The notes beneath the pieces were generated by a model. The model saw only the letters and a program-made list of their open reading frames with translations, was not told the DNA's origin and did not search any database. A stretch of DNA of 5,732 bases from Trebonia sp. (lineage in GTDB: Bacteria; Actinomycetota; Actinomycetes; Streptosporangiales; Streptosporangiaceae), in assembly GCA_030038035.1 (NCBI GenBank), contig JASHPP010000163.1:1-5732 (forward strand), written 5' to 3'. This document shows positions 1-5,732 of the stretch, in pieces; within the stretch, counting starts at the first letter, position 1, and each line of letters starts with the position of its first letter. The position numbers and the translations under genes are program-made.

Positions 1-1
1 C

Positions 2-1360
2 GCCGGCACGCGCCGCCGTCAGGCGGCCCCCCCGCAGCCTCGCCAGCCCAGGACGGCGCGGCCAGTGCCCGCGCCGCCACTTGGCGCCGTGGCGGCGCCT
101 GCCTCCTCCGGCATGCCAGCGCACGCCACGCCGGATGTGCACCCGGTGCTGCCGGTGCGAGAGCGGGGCGGCGGACCCGGTGCGCAGCGGATGGAGGTCT
201 CGCACAGCGAACCCCGTAAGTGGCCGGCGCCGCCTGCGGTGGCGCCATCAGTAAATGCGGCCCGACCCTGGCAGGCGCCCACATGGCCCCTCCAGCCGCA
301 ATCGCCACCGCAGCCAGCTGCCCCAACCGCGCCCCCGCCGGGGCCGCAGCCCGCGGCAACGGCCGCAGACGAGGCATCGCCTGAAGTGCCGCGGGAGGCG
401 CCGTACGAGGCGCACGCGGCGCCGCCGCAGGAGCCAGGCCCGAAGGTCACCGCGGTCGCGGAGAGCGAGGAGCTGGCGGTTCCGTCCGTCGAGCGGGCGC
501 TGAGCGGCCCGTCGAAGGACCGCCCCCTGTCCTGGCACGGCAGGGTCAAGATAGTCACGGGCGCCACGCAGGGGCCGGGCGCACGCGACCAGGAGGCGCT
601 CGACAGGGCACGGGCCCGCCTCCCGCTCACCGGGCCGAAGCGCGTCCTCGTGCTCGGCTGCACCAGCGGCGCCGGCCAGACGGTGACCACGCTGATGACC
701 GGGCACATCATGGCGAGCCTGCGCGAAGAGCCCGTCGCCGCGGTGGACCTGCACGACGGGGCGCTGGCCCGCTACGGCGCGCCCGCCGGGTGGCTGGAGG
801 AGATCCTCGGCGGCAAGGCACCGCAGACGCAGGCGCCGTCGCGTCCGGACGGCCTGCCCCCGACCCGCAAGGGCACCCAGGCGCGCCTTGACGTGATCGC
901 GTCCCGCGGCGCGCTCGGGGACGGTGACGAGCAGCTGCTGGCCGAATACCTCGGCCGGCACTACCCGCTCACCATGCTCGACCCGGGCGCGGCCGGCCTG
1001 ACGAAGCTGCTGACGATCACCGACCAGCTCGTCGTGGTGGCGCCGGCGAGCGTCGAGGCGGCGAGCGCGCTGGCCGACACCCGCGAGTGGCTGGACGCGC
1101 ACGGCTTCGCGGACCTGGCGGCGCACTCGGTGACGCTGATCAACGGCGTGAGCAGGCGCAGCATGCCGGACGTGACGCAGGCCGAGTCGGTGGCGCGCGG
1201 CCGCTGCCGTGCGATCGTCCGGGTTCCATGGGACGACATGGTGCCGGTCGGGGGCACCGGCCCGTCCGCGCTCCGCTCCCAGACCCGCGTCGCGTACACC
1301 GCGCTGGCGGGGGTGCTGGTGGCGGGAATGGCCGCGGCACCGATCAGGAGAAGGCAGTGA
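2..1360 (+). CDS. Pro/Ala-rich protein with C-terminal MinD/ParA-like P-loop domain (5' partial)
   Basis: The frame is open to the left edge. The first start codon in view (GTG at 65) has no ribosome binding site and the Pro/Ala-rich composition continues upstream of it, so the true start is probably outside the window. Roughly bases 2-520 encode a low-complexity, probably disordered region rich in Pro, Ala, Gln and Arg. From about base 638 a MinD/ParA-like fold follows: a beta strand (KRVLVLGC), a P-loop-like GCTSGAGQTVTT at 656-691, a VAAVDL strand, a MLDPGAAGL segment near 973-999 that takes the Walker B/switch place, a LVVVAPAS strand, and a late VPWDDMVPVGG element near 1226 like the late 'PxD' strand of MinD-type proteins. 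The Walker A lysine is Gln (codon 677-679), so ATP hydrolysis may be weak or absent. The C-terminus is a hydrophobic helix ending in IRRRQ. Pro-rich MinD-like proteins, such as EspI of mycobacterial ESX systems, occur beside actinobacterial secretion machines; a role with the downstream VirB4-like protein is inferred from position. The fold call is fairly secure, the function is not. Confidence 0.8.
   Translation, partial: AGTRRRQAAPPQPRQPRTARPVPAPPLGAVAAPASSGMPAHATPDVHPVLPVRERGGGPGAQRMEVSHSEPRKWPAPPAVAPSVNAARPWQAPTWPLQPQSPPQPAAPTAPPPGPQPAATAADEASPEVPREAPYEAHAAPPQEPGPKVTAVAESEELAVPSVERALSGPSKDRPLSWHGRVKIVTGATQGPGARDQEALDRARARLPLTGPKRVLVLGCTSGAGQTVTTLMTGHIMASLREEPVAAVDLHDGALARYGAPAGWLEEILGGKAPQTQAPSRPDGLPPTRKGTQARLDVIASRGALGDGDEQLLAEYLGRHYPLTMLDPGAAGLTKLLTITDQLVVVAPASVEAASALADTREWLDAHGFADLAAHSVTLINGVSRRSMPDVTQAESVARGRCRAIVRVPWDDMVPVGGTGPSALRSQTRVAYTALAGVLVAGMAAAPIRRRQ
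1346..1350 (+). promoter_or_regulatory. Possible ribosome binding site AGGAG at the end of gene 1
   Basis: AGGAG lies inside the last codons of the MinD-like gene, nine bases before the ATG at 1360. That is a workable, slightly long spacing for translating the short frame at 1360-1416. It could equally be chance, because the bases also encode Arg residues of the C-terminus of gene 1. Confidence 0.35.
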
Positions 1361-1416
1361 TGGGCCGAACGGTCCGTGCCGCCTGCCCCGGACGACCTAC
1401 TCAGGAGATGTGGTGA
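1360..1416 (+). CDS. Possible 18-residue coupling peptide between genes 1 and 2
   Basis: A short frame encodes MGRTVRAACPGRPTQEMW. Its ATG shares the final A of the TGA stop of the MinD-like gene (TGATG), and its own TGA overlaps the GTG start of the VirB4-like gene (GTGA at 1413-1416). An AGGAG lies nine bases upstream. Overlaps at both ends are what translational coupling would produce: ribosomes leaving gene 1 could restart here and be delivered to the start of gene 2. Against a real peptide, about a third of its codons end in A or T (CGA twice, GGA, CGT, CCT, ACT), far more than in the flanking genes, and no known domain is recognisable. It may be only a translated linker, or not translated at all. 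Confidence 0.3.
   Translation: MGRTVRAACPGRPTQEMW
1403..1407 (+). promoter_or_regulatory. Ribosome binding site that sets the VirB4-like start
   Basis: AGGAG sits five bases before GTG 1413 and only two before the in-frame GTG at 1410, which favours 1413 as the start. The frame is open much further upstream (to about 1209), but that extension overlaps gene 1, lacks a ribosome binding site and encodes an Arg/Pro-rich stretch typical of a shadow frame. Confidence 0.7.
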
Positions 1417-3860
1417 CCACGAAGTCGAAGGGCCGCAGCCGGCTGGCGATCCGATACTTCGACGACCGGGTGCTGCTGACCGAGACGCACGCCTGGGCGT
1501 ACTACCGCGTGCCCTCTGTCTCGTACGAGTTCACCGCGCCTGAGGAGCGCGAGGCGCTCGCGACGAACATCACGGTGGCCCTGGCGGCGATCCGCATGCA
1601 GGACGCCGAGGTGCACCTGCGGATCGCGCACCGCCCGTACCCGGCGGTGGAGTGGGCGACCGGCCTCGACGCCACCGCCGACGGCGGCCCCGGCTGGCGG
1701 GAGTACCTGGAGCAGATCTACCAGCACGTGTGGGCGAAGGACTTCTGGTGCAAGGAGATCTACCTCGGCGTGCGGCTGGGCCAGCGCGGCATGCGGGCGC
1801 AGCTGTCGGGTGGCCTGTTCGCCCACTTCCTTGGCAGTTACCGCGCCACCGAGCGCACCCTGGGCATTGAGGACGAGGCCGTGCCGGCCGGGGAGATCGG
1901 CAAGTGGACCGAGCTGGCCGAACGGCTCGGCCGCGCGCTCACCGCGAGCGCGCTCGGCGCGCGGCACGCCACCTCGCGCGAGGTGGCCTGGCTGGTGCGG
2001 CACACGCTGCTTGGCTCGCTCAACGACCCGCCCCCGTCCGCCGCCCGCCGCCGCACCTGGGGCGCGGGGGAGATCGAGCAGCTCTACGAGGGCCAGGTGC
2101 ACAACGGGCGCACGCTGCTGCGCCTTGAGCACGTCGACGGGGAGTCGTACGCGGCGTTCTTGTCGTTCGCCAGGTTCCCCGACGTGATGTCGTTCCCCGA
2201 CGGCGAGCCGTGGCTGCACTACGCGGACCTGCTGCCGTTCCCCGTCGAGGTCAGCTCCCGGATGCGGCTGATCCCGCCGGCCAGGGCGAGCAAGGACGTC
2301 GGCAGGCGGCTCGCGCACGCCCGCGACATGGACGCGCACATCAGGGAGGCGGGCGCGGAGGCGCCTATCGCGCTGGCCGAGCAGATCGCCGCCGCGCGGA
2401 TGCTCGAGCACGGCATCACCAAGGAGCGGCTGCCGTTCGTCTACGGCTGGCACCGGCTGCTCGTGACCGCGCCCACCCGCGACCTGTGCGTGCGCCGCGT
2501 GGAGGCGGTCACCGAGCACTACAGGGACATCGGCATCGACATCGTGAACTCCACCGGCGACCAGTTCTCGCTGCTCACCGAGTCGCTGCCGGGCGAGCGG
2601 GTGCGGCTGTCCTCCTACGTGCAGCGGCAGCCGCTGTACACGATCGCCGGCGGCATGCCGACGGCGACGGTCGAGCTCGGCGACCGGATCGCGGACGGCG
2701 TCGGGTGGGTCGGGCCGTACATCGGCGAGACGCTGGGGCGGGCCCGCTCCGTCGTCCACTTCGACCCCATGCTGGCGACGGCGCGCAACAGGCCGACCGC
2801 GATCGCGATCACCGGCGAGCCGGGCGGGGGCAAGACCACGCTGGCGATGCTGCTGATCTACCAGCTCGCGCTGCGCGGCGGGACGATCGCGGTGGTCGAC
2901 CCCAAGGGCGACGCGGAACCGCTGGCGGAGTACCTCGTCAGGTCCGGGCGGAAGGCCCGGGTGCTGCCGCTCGGGTCGGCGGCGGCCGGGCTGCTCGACC
3001 CGTTCTCGTTCGGCGACGACCTGGCGGAAAAGCGCACGATGGCGACCGAGACGCTGCGCCTGCTGCTGCCGCGGATGAGCGAAGAGCGGGAAAGCGCGAT
3101 GATCCAGGCGGTCGGCGCCGTGGCGGGCGGGCAGCGGCCCAGCCTGGGCAAGGTCGTCCGCCACCTGGAGGAGTCCGACGACCCGGCCTGGAAGAACCTG
3201 GGCGCGGTGATGCGGTCGATCTCCGAGATGCGCCTGGCGCGGCTGTGCTTCGCGCCGTCCGGCGGGCAGCAGATCGACGCCGAGGGCTGGACGACCGTGT
3301 TCACCCTTGGCGGGCTGACGCTGCCGGACGCGACGACCGCCAGGGACGACTTCTCCTACGAGCAGCGGCTGTCCGTCGCCCTGCTCTACCTGGTCTCGCA
3401 GTTTGCCCGCAGGCTGATGAACGCGGTCGGCAGGACCACGCCGAAGGCGATCTTCCTCGACGAGGCCTGGGCGATCACGTCCACCCCTGAGGGCGCGAAG
3501 CTGGTTCCCGAGGTGTCCCGGATGGGGCGCTCGCGGAACACCGCGCTGGTCCTCATCTCCCAGAACGCGGGCGACCTGCTCAACGAGCAGGTGACCAACT
3601 GCCTGTCCAGCGTCTTCGCGTTCCGCTCGACGGAACGTGCCGAGGTGGCGAACGTCTGCTCGCTGCTCGGCGTGGAGCCGTCCGAGGAGCACAAAGCGGT
3701 GCTGCGTGGCCTCGGCAACGGCGAGTGCGTTTTCCGTGATCTCGACGACCGCGCGGGCCGCATCGGCGTCGATCTCGTATCCGAAGAACTACGGGACTGG
3801 ATCGACACGAATCCGACACGAGCCCGTCGGCCGGCGCAGCCGGCGGCGGCGACCACCTAG
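1413..3860 (+). CDS. VirB4/TraC-family type IV secretion ATPase
   Basis: The 815-residue product, read from GTG 1413, has the size and layout of VirB4-type ATPases, which work at the inner face of the membrane to power assembly of, and substrate passage through, type IV secretion systems. Residues 1 to about 440 form the family-like N-terminal region, beginning with a strand-rich segment containing AWAYYRVPS. A VVHFDP segment, as often found just before the VirB4 P-loop, leads into the RecA-like domain: Walker A GEPGGGKTT at 468-476 (Lys474), VVDPKGD at 494-500, an inserted helical region at roughly 540-600, Walker B AIFLDEAW at 679-686 (Asp683, Glu684; DEAW is a VirB4 hallmark), a basic SRMGRSRN segment at 702-709 where family members carry conserved Arg/Lys, and LVLISQN at 712-718 (Gln717). 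All key residues are present, so it should be active. No membrane segment is seen. It lies 52 bases after the MinD-like gene and 29 bases before the TrbL/VirB6-like gene, consistent with one operon. A VirD4/TraG coupling ATPase is less likely, given the DEAW motif, the long N-terminal region and the absence of N-terminal membrane helices. Confidence 0.9.
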   Translation: MTTKSKGRSRLAIRYFDDRVLLTETHAWAYYRVPSVSYEFTAPEEREALATNITVALAAIRMQDAEVHLRIAHRPYPAVEWATGLDATADGGPGWREYLEQIYQHVWAKDFWCKEIYLGVRLGQRGMRAQLSGGLFAHFLGSYRATERTLGIEDEAVPAGEIGKWTELAERLGRALTASALGARHATSREVAWLVRHTLLGSLNDPPPSAARRRTWGAGEIEQLYEGQVHNGRTLLRLEHVDGESYAAFLSFARFPDVMSFPDGEPWLHYADLLPFPVEVSSRMRLIPPARASKDVGRRLAHARDMDAHIREAGAEAPIALAEQIAAARMLEHGITKERLPFVYGWHRLLVTAPTRDLCVRRVEAVTEHYRDIGIDIVNSTGDQFSLLTESLPGERVRLSSYVQRQPLYTIAGGMPTATVELGDRIADGVGWVGPYIGETLGRARSVVHFDPMLATARNRPTAIAITGEPGGGKTTLAMLLIYQLALRGGTIAVVDPKGDAEPLAEYLVRSGRKARVLPLGSAAAGLLDPFSFGDDLAEKRTMATETLRLLLPRMSEERESAMIQAVGAVAGGQRPSLGKVVRHLEESDDPAWKNLGAVMRSISEMRLARLCFAPSGGQQIDAEGWTTVFTLGGLTLPDATTARDDFSYEQRLSVALLYLVSQFARRLMNAVGRTTPKAIFLDEAWAITSTPEGAKLVPEVSRMGRSRNTALVLISQNAGDLLNEQVTNCLSSVFAFRSTERAEVANVCSLLGVEPSEEHKAVLRGLGNGECVFRDLDDRAGRIGVDLVSEELRDWIDTNPTRARRPAQPAAATT

Positions 3861-3876
3861 CACAACCGCCGTACAC

Positions 3877-3881
3877 AGGAG
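3877..3881 (+). promoter_or_regulatory. Ribosome binding site for the TrbL/VirB6-like gene
   Basis: AGGAG lies eight bases before ATG 3890, inside the 29-base gap after the VirB4-like stop. The spacing is near ideal and fixes the start. The gap has no room for a promoter plus terminator, and no stem-loop is apparent, so co-transcription with the upstream gene is expected. Confidence 0.75.
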
Positions 3882-3889
3882 CCCCCCTC

Positions 3890-4021
3890 ATGGCTGAACC
3901 CCACCCCCGGGCCGGACGAACGCGCGCACCACGGACCCTGACCCGAGCCTTGCTGCTCGCGGGCTCGATCGGCACGGTCCTGCTCGGCGGGCTGTTCCTC
4001 GCCCGGCCGGCCGCCGCGGCC
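3890..4021 (+). other. Predicted signal sequence of the TrbL/VirB6-like protein
   Basis: Residues 1-44 show the three-part pattern: an Arg-rich n-region (residues 7-19) without a twin-arginine motif, a hydrophobic core ending in GGLFLA, and small residues RPAAAA suited to signal peptidase I. It could instead remain uncleaved as a membrane anchor; either way the following region is placed outside the membrane. Confidence 0.65.
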
Positions 4022-5732
4022 ACGATCACGCCGGCGGCGCATGCCGCCACGATCTCCCGCGCCGCGCCGGCGGCGCACGCCGAGCCGGGCACGGCCGCCA
4101 GGCCCGCTGCCCGCGCCAAGCCGGATACCGCGGTGCGGCTGATCGGCATGACCGAACCCGACGGGGGAGTCTGCGCGGTGCCCGGCATCGGCGACATCGG
4201 CGGGCTGCTCGGCCTGTGCAGCTCGGGCCAGGCCGGCCTGGTCGGCGACCTGAACAACATCTGCACGCCGTCGGTGCCGCAGCCCGAGCAGGCCACCGCG
4301 GGCATCGACTCGATGATCGCCACGCCCGGCGGGGAGACCGGCGGCAAGACGCTGTACGACAACTACGGCATCGCCGGGCAGTACTGGGCGGCCTACGGCC
4401 TCACCTGCTCGGACATGACCTCGCTGATCGGCAACAACGTCGCCGGCATGGTCTTCGACATGGCCAAGGCGCTGGACCGGGTGACGATCACCGTCTACCA
4501 GGCCGCCGCGGGGAACAGCATCCTGGCCTGGCTGAGCAGCGCGGTCAACCGGCTGATCACCGCGCTCGGCGACGCCATCTACTTCCCGTTCCTCGCGCCG
4601 GTCGTGATCATCGGCACGATCTGGCTGGCCTGGCAGGGGCTGATCCGCAAGCGCGCCACCCGGACGATCGAGGGGACGCTGTGGATGGTCGTCGCCTGCG
4701 CCGCGGCGATCTGGCTGATCGGCCGTCCCGCCGACTTCACGGGCGTCGGCACCACGGTCTCCAATTCCGTCACCCAGGTGATGAACGTCGCGTTCGCCAA
4801 GCTGCCGGGCAACACGGGCAGCAACTGCCTGCCGGTCGCGTCCGGCGACCCGCAGAGCGTCACCGCGAACTACGCGTTCACCTCGGCGAACGGCCTGGTG
4901 GACCAGAACGCGAACGAGCTGTGGTCGGTGCTGGTCTGCAAGCCCTGGCTGGACGGCGAGCTCGGCACCACGGCGTACGCGACGTCGCCGACGCAGACCC
5001 CCACGGTGGTCAACCAGTACGGCAGGCAGCTGCTGTGGGCGCAGGCGATCGCCGTCAACGAGCCGGCCACGCAGGCGCTGATCACCGCCAAGGAGGACAC
5101 GTACGTCGGCATCGCCAAGGGACTGCAGGCCAACGACCCGGCCGTCTACCCCCTGTTCCAGGGCATCCAGTGGACGACCCGGCTGGAGATCGGCTTTTCC
5201 GCGCTGTTCGCCGCGGTGGCCGCCGGCCTGCTCGTGCTGCTGATCGCGCTGACCCTGATCGTCTTGAAGCTCGGCTTCCTGCTGTTGCTCGTCGCGGGGC
5301 CGTTCTTCCTGATCATCGGGGTGCATCCGGGATTCGGGCGGGTCATCGCGATCCGCTGGTTCGAGATGCTCGTCGGCGTCCTGCTCAAACAGGTAGCGGT
5401 CGCGCTCGTGCTGAGCGTGCTGCTCTACTGCTACTCGCTGATCATGAGCACCAGCGACCAGGCGCTGCCGTGGGCGCTCAAGATCATGATGATCGCGCTG
5501 GTCACCGTGGCGGTGTTCATCTACCGCAAGCCGTTCCAGCACCTGTTCTCCTCGGTCGGTTACGGCGTGCTCGGCTCCACCGAGCGCGCGGAGTACAGCT
5601 GGCGCGAGGCGAGCGTCGGCTTCCGCCGCGCGTCCGCGACCGCGGGGGCCGTCGCGATACCCGGCATGGGCGCCTACCGCGCCGCCCGCTGGGCGCGGCG
5701 CAACCCGGCCGCGGCCGCCGCGATGGCCGGCG
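3890..5732 (+). CDS. TrbL/VirB6-like polytopic membrane protein of a type IV secretion system (3' partial)
   Basis: The frame runs from ATG 3890 to the right edge without a stop (614 codons seen). The N-terminus looks like a secretion signal: a basic start, a hydrophobic core at about residues 21-38 and Ala-rich possible cleavage sites near 41-44 (RPAAAA). An Ala-rich linker with a small repeat follows, then a soluble part to about residue 228 holding Cys95, 110, 125 and 173. Membrane segments are at about 229-249 and 263-278, joined by a basic loop (IRKRATR) that should be cytoplasmic. A second exterior part at about 279-434 has Cys313 and Cys350. Further hydrophobic stretches lie at 435-478, 493-519 and 528-545. 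From 546 on the chain is soluble and rich in Arg and Ala, so probably cytoplasmic. Many membrane helices, a large exterior part and a position next to a VirB4-type ATPase fit the inner-membrane channel component (VirB6/TrbL/TraG-N type). The family call rests on architecture and neighbours rather than on a diagnostic motif. The C-terminal length is unknown. Confidence 0.75.
   Translation, partial: MAEPHPRAGRTRAPRTLTRALLLAGSIGTVLLGGLFLARPAAAATITPAAHAATISRAAPAAHAEPGTAARPAARAKPDTAVRLIGMTEPDGGVCAVPGIGDIGGLLGLCSSGQAGLVGDLNNICTPSVPQPEQATAGIDSMIATPGGETGGKTLYDNYGIAGQYWAAYGLTCSDMTSLIGNNVAGMVFDMAKALDRVTITVYQAAAGNSILAWLSSAVNRLITALGDAIYFPFLAPVVIIGTIWLAWQGLIRKRATRTIEGTLWMVVACAAAIWLIGRPADFTGVGTTVSNSVTQVMNVAFAKLPGNTGSNCLPVASGDPQSVTANYAFTSANGLVDQNANELWSVLVCKPWLDGELGTTAYATSPTQTPTVVNQYGRQLLWAQAIAVNEPATQALITAKEDTYVGIAKGLQANDPAVYPLFQGIQWTTRLEIGFSALFAAVAAGLLVLLIALTLIVLKLGFLLLLVAGPFFLIIGVHPGFGRVIAIRWFEMLVGVLLKQVAVALVLSVLLYCYSLIMSTSDQALPWALKIMMIALVTVAVFIYRKPFQHLFSSVGYGVLGSTERAEYSWREASVGFRRASATAGAVAIPGMGAYRAARWARRNPAAAAAMAG
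4019..4081 (+). repeat. Imperfect tandem repeat just after the signal sequence
   Basis: GCCACGATC occurs at 4019-4027 and 4046-4054, and CGCCGGCGGCGCA at 4029-4041 and 4065-4077. Together they encode two related units, ATITPAAHA and ATISRAAPAAHA, the second with three extra residues. The units lie where the signal peptide would be cut, and each ends in AHA, which itself resembles a signal peptidase site. It is probably a small in-frame duplication in a tolerant linker. Confidence 0.6.

Noticed and set aside
65..67. GTG 65 (or ATG 113) as the start of the MinD-like gene
   Set aside because: Neither has a Shine-Dalgarno sequence, and the same frame and composition run unbroken to the window edge, so the gene most likely begins upstream.
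1372..1393. A small inverted repeat (GTCCG at 1372-1376 and CGGAC at 1389-1393) considered as an attenuator or terminator
   Set aside because: A five-base stem with a 12-base loop and no following T-run is expected by chance in DNA this GC-rich.
1209..1412. An N-terminal extension of the VirB4-like frame upstream of GTG 1413
   Set aside because: It overlaps the end of the MinD-like gene by about 150 bases, has no ribosome binding site, and encodes an Arg/Pro/Ser-rich stretch unlike the family; AGGAG at 1403 supports the later start.
2210..3490. A 426-codon open frame on the plus strand inside the VirB4-like gene
   Set aside because: It is in another frame of a gene with clear motifs, and its Arg/Ala/Gly-rich product is typical of frame-shifted GC-rich sequence.
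1401..3692. A 763-codon open frame on the minus strand opposite the VirB4-like gene
   Set aside because: It is the antisense shadow expected in very GC-rich DNA: its product is dominated by Arg, Gly, Ala, Gln, His and Asp with no recognisable domain, while the plus strand encodes intact ATPase motifs.
3857..5542. A 561-codon open frame on the minus strand opposite the membrane protein gene
   Set aside because: The product is an Arg/Asp/Gln/His-rich string without folds or motifs, mirroring the hydrophobic codons of the plus-strand gene; no ribosome binding site or separate promoter was seen.

Overview
The window is very GC-rich, third codon positions are almost always G or C, starts include GTG with AGGAG-type ribosome binding sites, and the proteins are rich in Ala, Gly, Arg and Pro. 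This points to a high-GC actinobacterium (Streptomyces, Streptosporangiales or similar); the genus cannot be fixed from the sequence. I saw no TTA codon in frame in the three main genes, so nothing suggests bldA-dependent translation.

Layout: three long genes sit head to tail on the + strand and look like one operon that runs off both ends of the window. (1) Bases 2-1360: the 3' part of a gene for a protein with a long Pro/Ala-rich N-terminal region and a C-terminal MinD/ParA-like P-loop domain whose Walker A lysine is replaced by glutamine. (2) Bases 1413-3860: a complete 815-residue VirB4/TraC-type ATPase with intact Walker A, Walker B (DEAW) and Gln motifs. (3) Bases 3890-5732, open at the right edge: an exported, multi-spanning membrane protein of the TrbL/VirB6 kind, with a signal sequence, a large Cys-containing exterior region, about five or six membrane segments and a basic tail. 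The 52-base gap between genes 1 and 2 holds a possible 18-codon ORF that overlaps the stop of gene 1 and the start of gene 2.

How they fit together: a VirB4-type ATPase next to a polytopic TrbL/VirB6-like channel protein is the usual core of a type IV secretion or conjugation apparatus. The MinD-like protein is probably an accessory, localising or regulatory factor, as in other actinobacterial secretion loci where Pro-rich MinD-like proteins are encoded beside the machine. No relaxase, VirD4 coupling protein, integrase, attachment site or origin of transfer is visible, so the window alone cannot tell a conjugative element from a resident protein-secretion system.

No tRNA, rRNA, CRISPR, insertion sequence or convincing terminator was seen. 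The minus strand carries only long antisense shadow frames.
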